Shown here one piece after another: positions 9,878 through 20,544 of a stretch of 64,000 bases of DNA. How positions within the stretch are numbered: the first letter of the stretch is position 1; each line of letters opens with the position of its first letter. The stretch is from Leisingera sp. M658. GTDB taxonomy: Bacteria; Pseudomonadota; Alphaproteobacteria; Rhodobacterales; Rhodobacteraceae. A model generated the notes under the pieces. That model did no database searches and had not been told where the DNA came from. It saw only the letters and a list, made by a program, of their open reading frames with translations. The DNA is taken from the NCBI RefSeq assembly GCF_025144145.1, contig NZ_CP083548.1:1-64000 (forward strand). Reading direction: 5' to 3'. The translations under genes and the position numbers were made by a program.

Positions 9878-10783
9878 ATGAGTTTGTATCATATGATTGC
9901 GCCGCGCCGCTTCCTGCCCTCAATCCCCTCGCTGCTGGCGTTGGAGGCGGTGGACCGGCTGGGCAGTGCTTCGGCTGCGGCGGAGGATTTGTCGCTGACG
10001 CAAAGCGCCATCAGCCGCCAATTGAAACAGCTGGAGGAGCAGATGGGGGTCGATCTGATTGCCCGTGACCAGATGCGGATGCAGCTGACGCCTGCCGGAA
10101 CCGGTTTTGCCAAAGAGGCGCGCGCGATCCTGACCCGGCTGGCGCAGGCCTCGGTCAAGCTGCGGGCGAACCCGGACGGCGGCAGTTTCACGCTGTCGAT
10201 CCTGCCGTCCTTTGGCCTGCACTGGCTGGCACCGCGGCTGCGGGAGTTTGCCGCCGCGCATCCCGGCATCACGGTGAACCTGCACACGCATAATCTGCCG
10301 TTCAGCTTTGATGCGGGCACGGCGCAGGCGGCGATCCATTACGGCACGCGGGACTGGCCGGGTGTGGCGTATCTGCCCCTGATGCCGAAACATGTGCTGC
10401 CGGTCTGCGCGCCGGGGCTGATGGCAGGGCCGGTGTCTTCGCCTGCGGACCTGCTGGATTACCCTCTGTTGCATCTGGAGACCCATCCAGATTGCTGGGA
10501 GCAATGGTTTCACTTGCATGATGTGCCGGCGGCCAAGCTGCGGGGGATGCTGTTTGACCAATCCTCGGCCATGACGCAGGGGGCGGTGCATGGGCTGGGG
10601 GTGGCGTTGCTGCCGGATTTCCTGGCGGAGAACGAGATCGCACAAGGCCGGCTGGCGCTGGCGATGGAGGGGGCTGCGGTGAGTCTGGGCGAGTATTTCC
10701 TGGTCTGGCCTGCGGATCAGCCAGAGGAGTATCCGCTGATCAAGTTCCGCGAATGGCTGCTGTCGCAGCTGGGGGAGGTGTAA
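9878..10783 (+). CDS. LysR-family transcriptional regulator
   Basis: About 301-residue LysR regulator with the helix-turn-helix LGSASAAAEDLSLTQSAISRQLKQLEEQMGVDL and a periplasmic-binding-like effector domain. It diverges from the ALDH/oxidase operon, the usual position for its activator. The start is uncertain: GTG 9839, ATG 9857, ATG 9878 and ATG 9893 are all in frame; 9878 places the domain at the usual distance from the N-terminus. The second LysR follows after a single base. Confidence 0.9.
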   Translation: MSLYHMIAPRRFLPSIPSLLALEAVDRLGSASAAAEDLSLTQSAISRQLKQLEEQMGVDLIARDQMRMQLTPAGTGFAKEARAILTRLAQASVKLRANPDGGSFTLSILPSFGLHWLAPRLREFAAAHPGITVNLHTHNLPFSFDAGTAQAAIHYGTRDWPGVAYLPLMPKHVLPVCAPGLMAGPVSSPADLLDYPLLHLETHPDCWEQWFHLHDVPAAKLRGMLFDQSSAMTQGAVHGLGVALLPDFLAENEIAQGRLALAMEGAAVSLGEYFLVWPADQPEEYPLIKFREWLLSQLGEV

Positions 10784-10784
10784 G

Positions 10785-11672
10785 ATGCGCCTGCCTGGCC
10801 TGACCCATCTGCGCTGCTTCGAAAGCGCTGCGCGGCATCAAAGTTTCACTGCGGCGGGAGAGGAATTGGGGCTGACGCAAAGCGCCGTCAGCAAAAAGGT
10901 AAAGGAGCTGGAGGCGGATCTGGGCTTCGACTTGTTCCAGCGTTCAGGCCGGGGTGTGGTGCTGACGCCTGCGGGGCAGGGGCTGGCCGCCGATCTGAAG
11001 CTGGATCTTGCAGGTTTGCGGGCGACGCTGCAAAAGGCGGCTGCTGCCGGGGCGGGCCGCTCGGCTTTGCGGATTGCGGTGCTGCCTGCTTTCGCCAACC
11101 TGTGGCTGATTCCGCGGCTGCCGGATTTCTTCGCCCGCCACCCGGAGGTGGAGCTGAGTTTCTCCACCCGGCTGGAGCCGTTTGATTTTGCGCGCGAGAA
11201 CTTTGATTTGTCAGTGCACTACGGGCTGGACAACTGGCCGGGCACCCATATGGCGCCCTTGTTCGGCGAGGAAATGGTGCCGGTCTGCGCGCCCGCGTTT
11301 TACGCCGCGCACCAGCTGGAGCTGGCGGGTAACCTGGCACAGGCGCCGCTGCTGCATTTGGACAGCCGGGCGGGGACCTGGGCGGAGTGGTTCGAGCGCG
11401 CCGGGCTGGCAGGCGCACCGCGGCAGGACGGGCGTTATTTCGACCAGCACTCGATGGTGATTGCGGCGGCGGCGGCGGGGCTGGGCGCGGCGATTGTGCC
11501 CTATGACATGGTGGCGCGGGAGATTGCGTCAGGGGATCTGTTGCGGATTCCGGGGCCCGAGCTGGTGTCGCGCAAGCGCTATTACCTGGTGCGCCCGCAC
11601 GGGCCGGTGCCGGAAGCGGTGCAAAAGCTTGAACGGTGGCTGAAGAAGCAATTGCGTTCAAAGCCGGGTTGA
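10785..11672 (+). CDS. LysR-family transcriptional regulator (GcvA-like)
   Basis: 295 residues. The N-terminal HTH (HQSFTAAGEELGLTQSAVSKKVKELEADLGFDLF) is of the GcvA/AmpR type. GGGGAGG ends the preceding gene and serves as ribosome site for ATG 10785. It shares clear similarity with the upstream LysR (WPGxxxxPL, VPVCAP, LHLxxxxxxWxxWF blocks), suggesting tandem duplication and divergence. Tandem paralogous LysR genes at one catabolic locus may act as heteromers or on separate effectors, which is unproven. Confidence 0.92.
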   Translation: MRLPGLTHLRCFESAARHQSFTAAGEELGLTQSAVSKKVKELEADLGFDLFQRSGRGVVLTPAGQGLAADLKLDLAGLRATLQKAAAAGAGRSALRIAVLPAFANLWLIPRLPDFFARHPEVELSFSTRLEPFDFARENFDLSVHYGLDNWPGTHMAPLFGEEMVPVCAPAFYAAHQLELAGNLAQAPLLHLDSRAGTWAEWFERAGLAGAPRQDGRYFDQHSMVIAAAAAGLGAAIVPYDMVAREIASGDLLRIPGPELVSRKRYYLVRPHGPVPEAVQKLERWLKKQLRSKPG

Positions 11673-11803
11673 GGAAATCCGCCTGGGCGGCCCTTGGTAT
11701 TTGATGCCAATCCGGAATGAATGCTGTCGCAAACTGCCGGTTTTTCCGGTGCATTTGCCGCGCCAACCTTGCAGCGCCATCAAACCAGCAGGGAGCCCCC
11801 GCC

Positions 11804-13012
11804 ATGGCCCAGTTCCACCGCGCAAGCCGTCTTGACCCGATCGGGGTCTCGGAGATTTTGACCATCGGCGCGAAGGCGGCAGAGATGAGGCGCCAGGGCG
11901 CGCCGGTGATCATCCTTGGCGCCGGGGAGCCGGACTTCGACACGCCGGACCACATCAAGGAGGCAGCCGCCGCCGCGATGCAGGCGGGGGAGACCAAATA
12001 CACCCCGCTTGGCGGTACGCTGGAACTACGGCTGGCGGTGCAGGCGAAGTTCAGACGCGACAACGGCCTGGAATATGGGCTGGACGAGATCATCGCCGGC
12101 ACCGGCGCCAAGGAAATCTTGTTTGATGCTTTCATGGCGAGCCTTGATCCCGGCGATGAGGTGATCGTGCCCACGCCCTATTGGACCTCTTATTCCGATA
12201 TCATCCGGATTGCCGGCGGGGAGCCGGTGCTGGTGCCTTGCGGCAGTGATACAGGGTTCCGGCTGACCGCAGAGAAACTGCAGGCGGCGATCACCCCGCG
12301 CACCCGCTGGCTGCTGCTGAATTCGCCGTCCAATCCGGCAGGAGCGGGGTACAGCGCCGCGGATTACCGGCCCTTGCTGGAGGTGTTGCTGCAGCATCCG
12401 GATGTCTGGCTGATGGCCGATGACATGTATGAGCACATCACCTATGGCGGGTTTCAGTTCGCCACGCCCGCACAGGTGGAGCGGCGGCTGAAGGAGCGGG
12501 TGCTGACGGTCAACGGCGTCTCCAAGGCTTATGCGATGACGGGCTGGCGGCTGGGCTATGCGGGCGGGCCGAAGGATCTGATTGCGGCGATGAAAGTGGT
12601 GCAGTCGCAATCGACTTCGCACCCGTCCTCGATTTCGCAGGCGGCAGCGGTGGCAGCATTGAACGGGCCGCAGGAGGCGCTGGCAGAGCGGCAGGCCAGT
12701 TTCCAGGCACGGCGCGATCTGGTGGTGGAGGCGCTGAACGGTATCGACGGCATTGAGTGCCCGGTGCCGGAGGGCGCGTTCTACACCTTTGCTAATTGCG
12801 CCGGGGTGCTGGGCAAGCACACTCCGCAGGGGGATGTGCTGGAGACGGACGCGGATTTCTGCGCCTATCTGCTGGATCAGCATCATGTGGCCGTGGTGCC
12901 GGGCCGGGCCTTTGGCATCTCGCCTTACTTCCGGATTTCCTATGCGACGTCCGAGACGGAGCTTCGGGTAGCCTTGTCCCGGATTGCCGCTGCAGCCGCG
13001 GAGCTGGCTTAG
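11804..13012 (+). CDS. Class I PLP-dependent aminotransferase (AspC-like)
   Basis: 402-residue fold-type I aminotransferase. ATG 11804 has GGGAG upstream. Typical blocks are visible: LGAGEPDFDTPDHI near residue 38, TGAKEILFDAFMA, VPTPYWTSYSD, NSPSNPAGAGY, ADDMYEHITY and the Schiff-base lysine in GVSKAYAMTGWRLGYAGG. The closest functional class is aspartate or aromatic aminotransferase; in this locus it might start lysine or aminoadipate transamination, but substrate cannot be read from sequence. Its stop overlaps the stop of the convergent adenylation-domain gene by four bases. Confidence 0.9.
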   Translation: MAQFHRASRLDPIGVSEILTIGAKAAEMRRQGAPVIILGAGEPDFDTPDHIKEAAAAAMQAGETKYTPLGGTLELRLAVQAKFRRDNGLEYGLDEIIAGTGAKEILFDAFMASLDPGDEVIVPTPYWTSYSDIIRIAGGEPVLVPCGSDTGFRLTAEKLQAAITPRTRWLLLNSPSNPAGAGYSAADYRPLLEVLLQHPDVWLMADDMYEHITYGGFQFATPAQVERRLKERVLTVNGVSKAYAMTGWRLGYAGGPKDLIAAMKVVQSQSTSHPSSISQAAAVAALNGPQEALAERQASFQARRDLVVEALNGIDGIECPVPEGAFYTFANCAGVLGKHTPQGDVLETDADFCAYLLDQHHVAVVPGRAFGISPYFRISYATSETELRVALSRIAAAAAELA

Positions 13013-15549
13013 GCCTGTGCCACCGCCGGCTGGCGGCGGTTCCTGGCATTGGTCCAAGCCTGTATCAGCTGGCGCTGCAAGGCGGCGGCGGCAAGACCCA
13101 GGGCGAGGCCGCCAAAGATTGCCAGCGCATCGTTCAGCGGGCTGCGGGCCTCCAGCCCGATCATCGGCATCAGCAGTTCCGGCATGAAGCGGTGCAGCAG
13201 GTAGATCGGGAAGGCGGCCTGGGCCAGCCGCATCAGCGGGCGGGCCGCAAAGCGCGGCATCGGCAGGCGGGTGACGAACAGCAGCCCGGCAATCAGTGCC
13301 AATAGCCACATGTATTTGATCCAGCCGCCGTACCAGTTGCCGCCAAGATAGGCCGCCGCGGGCATGATCAGGCAGGCTGCCCCCAGCACCAGAAGCCGTT
13401 GCCGCAGCGTGCTGGCGGCGGTGATGCACCATCCCAGGGCAAACAGGTAAAAGACCCACGGCACGGTGAACTGCGCGCGGCCGCCGATTTGCCAGACCTC
13501 GGGTGCAATCAGGCGGAGTGCCACGGCAAACGCCAGAAAACACAGGCCGGTGCGGAAAGCACCCTGGCTAGCAAGCCAGCGGCGCAGGGGCGGCACGGCA
13601 AAGGGCAGCGCCACCAGCAGGGTCATTTGCAGATAAGCCTCGATGAACCAGTACAAATACGGCAGCATCAGGTGGGTTTCGGGGATTGTCACGGCAAAAT
13701 TGCCGGCCAGAAAGACCGAGACCCAGGGCACCTGCTCCCACGCCGCGGCATAGCCCGCAAGGATCAGATAATAGGGGATCAGCACCGCGGCTACCGGTTT
13801 GAAGAAGCTGCGCATATCGCCGGATTTCAGCGCCTCCCAGCGAAAGCCTGCGACGCTCATCCCCATCAGGATCACCATCGCAGCTGCTCCGCCGAACACC
13901 GGCCAAAGGGTCTGGTGCGCCACCACCACCGCGAGGATGGCAGCCACGCGGGCAACCAGATCGAAAGGCAGGCTGGCGCCGGGCGCCGGGGCGGCTTGCT
14001 CAAGAGTGCTGATCGGCATGTTTTCCCAGCCCGCCGGGGCGCCGCCAAGGGCTTCGTCCAGAGCCAGGGACAGCTCTACATGACGCAGGGAATCTCCGCC
14101 GAGCGCGGCAAAGCTATCGTTCCGGCCCACACTCTGCGGCGCAAAGGCGGCCTGGAAGACCGCCAGCACATTCCTGGCAGGTTTGCGCTGCGCTGATTGC
14201 GCCTTCAGCGCCGGATAGTCGATCTTGCCATTGGCGCGCCGCGGCAGGGATTTGCGCGGAAGGACGGTGAAATGCTGCTGGCCGATGCCGGTCAGCTTGG
14301 CGGCCATCGCAGCGATGCCGTCCTCCGCCCCGCAGATTGCAATCGAGATGCGGCTGTCATCACCCCAAACCGCGGTCTCATGCCCCTGGGCGGCCAAGGC
14401 ACGTTCAATAGCGTCATGACCGATACGCAGGCCGGCAATCTTGGACATCCGCGAAAGCCGCCCGGTGATGTGGTAAAGTCCGTTTGCATCGCGACGGGCC
14501 AGATCGCCGGTTGCCAGCTCGCTGAGTCCGGCGCCTTTGGCCAGATCGGCGTGGCTTTCGGCATAGCCCATCATCACGTTCGGCCCCTGATAGATCAGCT
14601 CGCCTTCGCCCTCAGGCGTGGTGATTTCGGTGCCGGCGGCAGAGCGCAGCAGCAGACGCCCGCCAGGAATGGCGCGGCCTGCAGCGCCGGGAGTGTCCAA
14701 AGCCAGCTCTGGCGGCAGGTAGCTGATCCGCGCGGTGGCCTCGGTCTGGCCGTACATGACATAGAACCGGCCGCCGCGGGCTTGCATCCGGGCAGACCAC
14801 GCGCGGACCTGCTCTGGCTCCATGGCGCCGCCGGCAACGGTCAGGGTCTTGATGTTTTCCGGCAGCGCATGGGCAAGGCCGGCGCTGTCCAGCAGGCGGT
14901 AGTGATGCGGCACGCCGGCCAGGCTGGTGGCGCCGGAGGCCTCCAGCGCGGTGGCAAAACCGGGGTCCAAAACTGAGCTGGGCGCAAGCCAGAGGCTGGC
15001 ACCGGCGGCAAGATGCGAATGCAGCACCGACAAGCCGTAGGAGTAATGCAGCGGCAGGATCAGTGCGGCGCGGTCTTGGGGCTGGATCCCGAGATACTGG
15101 GCTATAGCGCTGGCGTTGGTATCCATAGCCGTGCCCGACAGGCGGACCCCGCGGCCGTGGCCGGTGCTGCCGGAGGTCTGCAGCAGCAGTGTCAGCTCCG
15201 GGTGGATCTCAGCGGGGTCATGCGCGTGCGCCAGCAGTTGCCAGGTTCCGCCGATGCGCCGGAAGCTGGCAGCCGGACGAAACCGTTCCTCCAGGCGGGC
15301 AGCGGTGACGGGGTCCGCGGCCGGCAGCGGCATAACCGCGTGGCCGGCAGCCAGGGCACCTGCATAGGCGGTAATGGCTTCGGGATCGGATGCGGCTTCA
15401 ACCGCAATCAGCCGCCGCTCTTGCGGCAGCGATTTGCCGAACTCTGCGGCGGCGTCAGCCAGCGCAGCATAAGTCATCTCAACCCCGTCCGCCGCAATCA
15501 GGCAAGGATTGGCGGCAAACGCACGCAATTTGGCCAGGTCGTAGAACAT
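13009..15549 (-). CDS. Adenylation domain - carrier protein - membrane acyltransferase fusion (NRPS-like)
   Basis: 846-residue three-part protein. ATG 15549 has AAGGAG upstream. Residues about 1-470 form an ANL adenylating domain (core LLLQTSGSTGHGRGVRLS, then VMYGQTEATARI and TGDLARRDANGLYHITGR). Residues about 525-590 look like a peptidyl/acyl carrier with the phosphopantetheine serine in LGGDSLRH. Residues about 600-840 contain about ten hydrophobic helices resembling the acyltransferase-3 (OafA-like) family. The likely role is to activate a small acid, load it on the carrier and pass it to an acceptor at the membrane, in effect a one-polypeptide analogue of Dlt-type logic. Substrate and acceptor are unknown. 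Confidence 0.82.
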   Translation of the reverse strand: MFYDLAKLRAFAANPCLIAADGVEMTYAALADAAAEFGKSLPQERRLIAVEAASDPEAITAYAGALAAGHAVMPLPAADPVTAARLEERFRPAASFRRIGGTWQLLAHAHDPAEIHPELTLLLQTSGSTGHGRGVRLSGTAMDTNASAIAQYLGIQPQDRAALILPLHYSYGLSVLHSHLAAGASLWLAPSSVLDPGFATALEASGATSLAGVPHHYRLLDSAGLAHALPENIKTLTVAGGAMEPEQVRAWSARMQARGGRFYVMYGQTEATARISYLPPELALDTPGAAGRAIPGGRLLLRSAAGTEITTPEGEGELIYQGPNVMMGYAESHADLAKGAGLSELATGDLARRDANGLYHITGRLSRMSKIAGLRIGHDAIERALAAQGHETAVWGDDSRISIAICGAEDGIAAMAAKLTGIGQQHFTVLPRKSLPRRANGKIDYPALKAQSAQRKPARNVLAVFQAAFAPQSVGRNDSFAALGGDSLRHVELSLALDEALGGAPAGWENMPISTLEQAAPAPGASLPFDLVARVAAILAVVVAHQTLWPVFGGAAAMVILMGMSVAGFRWEALKSGDMRSFFKPVAAVLIPYYLILAGYAAAWEQVPWVSVFLAGNFAVTIPETHLMLPYLYWFIEAYLQMTLLVALPFAVPPLRRWLASQGAFRTGLCFLAFAVALRLIAPEVWQIGGRAQFTVPWVFYLFALGWCITAASTLRQRLLVLGAACLIMPAAAYLGGNWYGGWIKYMWLLALIAGLLFVTRLPMPRFAARPLMRLAQAAFPIYLLHRFMPELLMPMIGLEARSPLNDALAIFGGLALGLAAAALQRQLIQAWTNARNRRQPAVAQA

Positions 15550-16035
15550 CCGCAACTCCTTCGAGCGCGGCGGGTAATTTAATTTACTAATTTTGTCAAT
15601 TATTAGCCGGCGGCCCGTTGCCGGATCGGTACCGGTTGCGAAGCTGGATTGAACATTGACTGCGGCAGATGAGGAGTGCGCGTCTTTGCCGATGCGGTTT
15701 GCTGTCTTCACCAATTCCAGGATTTGTTCACGCCGTGCGCCTAAACCCGGGCCTGCGGCCGGTCATTTTTCCGCCGCAAGAAGGGCGCGCTTGCGGCTTG
15801 AAAAGCCACATTCCTGCAAGGTCCGCTAAGCTCATGCCTTATTTTTGCCGCAATTGGTCGGGCATCGGGTCGTTTGGGCCCGGGCATTAACTATGATTTC
15901 AATCTCTTACGGGAAACGGGCGAAATCTTGCCCATGCTGGCAAAAGGCTTGGAATGCCTAATTCCGGTCACGATAGACTCAGGCTTGAGCAGTATGTTTC
16001 AACCAACAATAGCCATAGCAAGGAGGACCCTAAGC
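15550..16035. other. Intergenic region upstream of two divergent genes
   Basis: About 490 bases without a convincing gene. An AT-rich stretch (15578-15605, TAATTTACTAATTTTGTCAAT) just upstream of the adenylation gene probably holds its promoter. The part from 15780 leads into the RTX gene; frames there lack codon bias. A strong ribosome site AAGGAGG at 16020-16026 decides the RTX start. Confidence 0.4.
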
Positions 16036-19000
16036 GTGGCAAACACAACGTTTCCGGATCCGGTTTTTACGAAGCTGAAAACCAAAGAGTATACAGGCAG
16101 CCGGGACGACATTCTCAGCATCAATCATTCAAACACCCTTGCGCTGGACGCGGCGACGGTCTCGCTGAGCTTTTCGCTGGACCGCCTGCCCGGCGAGATG
16201 GCGCTGGTGTCCAAGGATGGCAGCGGCGCCGGGGCGGGGGACTTCACGCTTTGGGTCAAGGATGGCACCTTGGTGGCGACCCAGTCGAACGGCAGCGGGA
16301 CCGAATACCTGAAAGTCCCGGATCTGGTGTTGTCGGCGCAGAAAACCTACCAGATCTCGGTCAGCTTTGGCGCCGACGGGCTGATGATCTGGCTGGATGG
16401 CGCGCTGGTGGCAGCCGAGCCGCAATTCAAACAGGGGCTGGCAGACAATGATAACGCCCTGGTGATCGGCGGCAGCCGGGCCTGGCGCAGCGATCAGGAG
16501 GATGACGCGCATTCGCTGTTCAAAGGCACCATCAGCGATGTGCGGATCTTTGACAGCCAGCTGGGCGAAAGCAGCCAGATCGCATTGGCCGAGGCGGCCG
16601 GCACCGCCATGGGCGCCAAGATGGACGCGATGATGGAGGATCTGGCCCCGGCCTTTGGCCAGCTGCACGGCGCCAGCGACACCTTTCTGGAGATCCTGTC
16701 GGATTACGGCGTCACCCATCACGGCCATCTGGACCGCAGTCTCAACATGATCAGCCGCAACGGCGGCGACAACACGGTGCGCGGCACCAGCGGCGCCGAT
16801 GGCATTGACGCGGGCCGCGGCGACGACAAGATCATCGGCAAGGGCGGCTCCGATGTGCTGCAGGGCAACTACGGCAACGACACGCTGTATGGCGGCGGCG
16901 GCAACGATGTGCTGGACGGCGGCCACGGCAAGGACACGCTGAAGGGCGGCGCTGGCAACGATCTGCTGATCAGCCGCGCGGACGGGCGCGAGGGGGCCAT
17001 CGCCTATGATCCCAACCGCGATGAGGGCGACCCGGAAAACGAGCTGACGGACGGCAAGCTGTACCCCGATCAACCGGTGCCGGGCGATGATCTTCTGATC
17101 GGCGGCAAGGGCGCGGATATTTTTTATTTCCAGACGCTTATCAATGCCAAGGAACGCTATATCGAGAAGCACACCCGCGACGACGGCACCATCAACTGGC
17201 ATGGGGTTGCGGGTGAGAACGACAAGCTGCACGACCATTGGGTCGACATCATGGGCCATGATGTGGTGCAGGATTTCAGCCGCGCCGAGGGTGACCGCAT
17301 TGTCATTGAGGGCCACACCACCGAGATCGCCTCGATCACCTATGGCGACAAGAACGGCGACGGGGTGATGGATCACTCGGTGATTGCGCTCTACTCCGAC
17401 CAGGGCAACAACGGCGGCGCCCATAACGACGATCTGCTGGGCAAGATCACCGTCTACGGCGACCTGGTGAAACTGTCGGACATCGAACACACCGCGGCGC
17501 CGGCCTATGGCATCGTCAAGAGCATCGACGACCTGGAGGAGGCGCTGTCGCCAACCGCGGTTTCCGAAAACACCGGCAAAATCAAGGTCCCGGGGTCGGC
17601 GCTGGGAACTGCTGCGCAGGCCGCCATACCAGGTGCCGGCGCGCCGGTTGTTGCGATGCCAGGCCAGCATGTGCTGAGCGGTGAAGACGGCGATTATCTG
17701 AATGCGGGTCATCTGGATGCCCTTGCGCTGAACGCGGCGACGGTCTCGCTGAGCTTTTCGCTGGAGCGGCTGCCCGGCGAGATGGCGCTGGTGTCCAAGG
17801 ACGGCAGCGGCGCCGGGGCGGGCGACTTCACGCTTTGGGTCAAGGACGGCACTTTGGTGGCGACCCAGTCGGACGGCAGCGGGACCGAATACCTGAAAGT
17901 CCCGGATCTGGTGTTGTCGGCGCAGCAAACCTACCAGATCTCGGTCAGCTTTGGCGCGGACGGGCTGATGATCTGGCTGGATGGCGCGCTGGTGGCAGCC
18001 GAGCCGCAATTCAAACAGGGGCTGGCAGACAATGATAACGCCCTGGTGATCGGCGGCAGCCGGGCCTGGCGCAGCGATCAGGAGGATGACGCGCATTCGC
18101 TGTTCAAGGGCACCATCAGCGATGTGCGGATCTTTGACAGCCAGCTGGGCGAAAGCAGCCAGATTGCACTGGCCGAGGCGGCCGGCACCGCCATGGGCGC
18201 CAAGATGGGCGCGATGATGGAGGATCTGGCCCCGGCCTTTGGCCAGCTGCACGGCGCCAGCGACACCTTTCTGGAGATCCTGTCGGATTACGGCGTCACC
18301 CATCACGGCCATCTGGACCGCAGTCTCAACATGATCAGCCGCAACGGCGGCGACAACACGGTGCGCGGCACCAGCGGCGCCGATGGCATTGACGCGGGCC
18401 GCGGCGACGACAAGATCATCGGCAAGGGCGGCTCCGATGTGCTGCAGGGCAACTACGGCAACGACACGCTGTATGGCGGCGGCGGCAACGATGTGCTGGA
18501 CGGCGGCCACGGCAAGGACACGCTGAAGGGCGGCGCTGGCAACGATCTGCTGATCAGCCGCGCGGACGGGCGCGAGGGGGCCATCGCCTATGATCCCAAC
18601 CGCGATGAGGGCGACCCGGAAAACGAGCTGACGGACGGCAAGCTGTACCCCGATCAACCGGTGCCGGGCGATGATCTTCTGATCGGCGGCAAGGGCGCGG
18701 ATATTTTTTATTTCCAGACGCTTATCAATGCCAAGGAACGCTATATCGAGAAGCACACCCGCGACGACGGCACCATCAACTGGCATGGGGTTGCGGGTGA
18801 GAACGACAAGCTGCACGACCATTGGGTCGACATCATGGGCCATGATGTGGTGCAGGATTTCAGCCGCGCCGAGGGTGACCGCATTGTCATTGAGGGCCAC
18901 ACCACCGAGATCGCCTCGATCACCTATGGCGACAAGAACGGCGACGGGGTGATGGATCACTCGGTGATTGCGCTCTACTCCGACCAGGGCAACAACGGCG

Positions 19001-20478
19001 GCGCCCATAACGACGATCTGCTGGGCAAGATCACCGTCTACGGCGACCTGGTGAAACTGTCGGACATCGAACACACCGCGGCGCCGGCCTATGGCATCGT
19101 CAAGAGCATCGACGACCTGGAGGAGGCGCTGTCGCCAACCGCGGTTTCCGAAAACACCGGCAAAATCAAGGTCCCGGGGTCGGCGCTGGCGGACGCTGGC
19201 GATCTGACCCTTGCGGCGGCGGAAAGCCCGGTCTTTGCCATGGCCGGCAGCCACCGGTTCGATGCCGAAGACCGCTCTGCCTATGTCTTTGACCATAACA
19301 AGGCGCTGGAGCTGTCCAGCGGCACCATTGCCTTTCGCTTCACCGTCAGCAGCCTGGCCGGATACCAGACCCTGTTGTCCAAGGATGCTGTTGAATACGG
19401 CAGCGGCGGGCATCTGGCGGTTTATCTGGATGAAACCGGCAAGCTGATCGTGCGCCTGCAGGACAGCGAGGAGACCCACTATTTCACTGCGGCAAATGCG
19501 ATTGAGGCAGGCACAGACTATGACTTCAGCTTGAACTTTGGCAGCGAGGGCGTGGAAGTCTACCTGAATGGCGCGCGGATTGCCTATGAAGCCGGGCTGA
19601 ATTTTGACTGGAGCAGCAACAGCGAGGCATTGATTGCCGGGGCTGCAGGGTGGAGCAATGCGGCTGGCAAAACCGACAAGATCCACAGCTACTTCGATGG
19701 CAGTATCAGTGATCTGGCGGTTTATGATGCGGTGCTAACCGGCGAAGAGGTTTTCGGCAGTGATGAGCGCAGCGATTACGCCTACTTCGGCGGCCGGATC
19801 GACAGCTTTCAGTTCGACCGCAGCGGCGGCGAAATCCAGATCAGCAAGGGCGGCTCTGAGACGGCCCTGGAGCCGAATGATACCTTTGCCGCATTCAAGG
19901 ACGTCACCGTGCGAGCAGCGGATATTCAGTTCGGTTCCAATAGCAACGACGAATTGCGCGGTGCCGATGGTGCCGATGTGCTGATCGGAAAAGGCGGTGA
20001 TGACCGGCTGCTGGGGTATGGCAACGATGACTTGCTGCGGGGCGGAAGCGGCAACGACACCCTTTATGGCGGTGAAGGAGCCGATACGCTGTCCGGTCAG
20101 GGAGGTAACGACAATCTGGCGGGCGGCAGCGGCCGGGACTATCTGTTTGGCGGCGATGGCAATGACACGCTGTATGGCGAAGACGGCCGGGATTGGCTCT
20201 ATGGCGGCCTTGGCGATGACCGGCTGCAGGGCCACAGCTGGAATGCGTCGGACCCCTCAGACCGGGACCGCGCGGTGTTTGACGGCAACTTTGAGGACTA
20301 CAGTTTTGAAAGTTACACCTACTATGACACCAACCGGGGTTCCGACATCACCCGTCTGACGGTAACTGATGCGGCCAGCGGCGGGGCTGATGGCTATTAT
20401 GAAGGCCGCGACCAGCTGCTGGATATTGGCTTGTTAGTCTTTGCCGATCAGACGGTTGCCTTTGATGACCTGATCTGA
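16036..20478 (+). CDS. Giant RTX/LamG-like calcium-binding exoprotein with internal tandem duplication
   Basis: 1480 residues. GTG 16036 is chosen because AAGGAGG lies nine bases upstream; earlier in-frame starts lack a site. Order: LamG/concanavalin-like domain (about residues 30-200), RTX nonapeptide block ([17 protein letters not shown]), a unique domain with [17 protein letters not shown], then the same set again, then a third divergent LamG-like domain and a C-terminal RTX block ([20 protein letters not shown]). No N-terminal signal peptide, so export by a type I secretion system is expected; the transporter is not in this window. VVQDFxxxxD motifs are common in secreted roseobacter RTX proteins. 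Likely an extracellular or surface carbohydrate-binding/adhesive protein. Confidence 0.9.
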   Translation: MANTTFPDPVFTKLKTKEYTGSRDDILSINHSNTLALDAATVSLSFSLDRLPGEMALVSKDGSGAGAGDFTLWVKDGTLVATQSNGSGTEYLKVPDLVLSAQKTYQISVSFGADGLMIWLDGALVAAEPQFKQGLADNDNALVIGGSRAWRSDQEDDAHSLFKGTISDVRIFDSQLGESSQIALAEAAGTAMGAKMDAMMEDLAPAFGQLHGASDTFLEILSDYGVTHHGHLDRSLNMISRNGGDNTVRGTSGADGIDAGRGDDKIIGKGGSDVLQGNYGNDTLYGGGGNDVLDGGHGKDTLKGGAGNDLLISRADGREGAIAYDPNRDEGDPENELTDGKLYPDQPVPGDDLLIGGKGADIFYFQTLINAKERYIEKHTRDDGTINWHGVAGENDKLHDHWVDIMGHDVVQDFSRAEGDRIVIEGHTTEIASITYGDKNGDGVMDHSVIALYSDQGNNGGAHNDDLLGKITVYGDLVKLSDIEHTAAPAYGIVKSIDDLEEALSPTAVSENTGKIKVPGSALGTAAQAAIPGAGAPVVAMPGQHVLSGEDGDYLNAGHLDALALNAATVSLSFSLERLPGEMALVSKDGSGAGAGDFTLWVKDGTLVATQSDGSGTEYLKVPDLVLSAQQTYQISVSFGADGLMIWLDGALVAAEPQFKQGLADNDNALVIGGSRAWRSDQEDDAHSLFKGTISDVRIFDSQLGESSQIALAEAAGTAMGAKMGAMMEDLAPAFGQLHGASDTFLEILSDYGVTHHGHLDRSLNMISRNGGDNTVRGTSGADGIDAGRGDDKIIGKGGSDVLQGNYGNDTLYGGGGNDVLDGGHGKDTLKGGAGNDLLISRADGREGAIAYDPNRDEGDPENELTDGKLYPDQPVPGDDLLIGGKGADIFYFQTLINAKERYIEKHTRDDGTINWHGVAGENDKLHDHWVDIMGHDVVQDFSRAEGDRIVIEGHTTEIASITYGDKNGDGVMDHSVIALYSDQGNNGGAHNDDLLGKITVYGDLVKLSDIEHTAAPAYGIVKSIDDLEEALSPTAVSENTGKIKVPGSALADAGDLTLAAAESPVFAMAGSHRFDAEDRSAYVFDHNKALELSSGTIAFRFTVSSLAGYQTLLSKDAVEYGSGGHLAVYLDETGKLIVRLQDSEETHYFTAANAIEAGTDYDFSLNFGSEGVEVYLNGARIAYEAGLNFDWSSNSEALIAGAAGWSNAAGKTDKIHSYFDGSISDLAVYDAVLTGEEVFGSDERSDYAYFGGRIDSFQFDRSGGEIQISKGGSETALEPNDTFAAFKDVTVRAADIQFGSNSNDELRGADGADVLIGKGGDDRLLGYGNDDLLRGGSGNDTLYGGEGADTLSGQGGNDNLAGGSGRDYLFGGDGNDTLYGEDGRDWLYGGLGDDRLQGHSWNASDPSDRDRAVFDGNFEDYSFESYTYYDTNRGSDITRLTVTDAASGGADGYYEGRDQLLDIGLLVFADQTVAFDDLI
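16136..17605 (+). repeat. RTX gene internal duplication, copy 1
   Basis: A 1470-base unit recurring exactly 1584 bases (528 codons) later. By eye the two copies differ at roughly a dozen positions, all in the first 500 bases; the remaining almost 1 kb (from about 16630) appears identical. Confidence 0.9.
17720..19189 (+). repeat. RTX gene internal duplication, copy 2
   Basis: Second copy of the 1470-base unit, separated from copy 1 by 114 unique bases (17606-17719). Reading frame is preserved. The sharply biased distribution of differences suggests recent gene conversion of the 3' two thirds. Confidence 0.9.
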
Positions 20479-20544
20479 CGCCAGGTCCGGGCGTAGAACA
20501 GCACGGGTTTGGCGGAGCAAACATCTGCCAAACCTTCAGGTGGC

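Noticed and set aside
16129-19686. A 1185-codon open frame on the strand opposite the RTX gene
   Set aside because: It mirrors the codon bias and repeat structure of the RTX gene, repeats with the same 1584-base period, and has no domain or ribosome site. It is an antisense shadow.
19920-20235. Tandem GGxGNDxL-coding repeats as a possible CRISPR or satellite array
   Set aside because: The periodicity is 27 bases coding for RTX nonapeptides within an intact frame.
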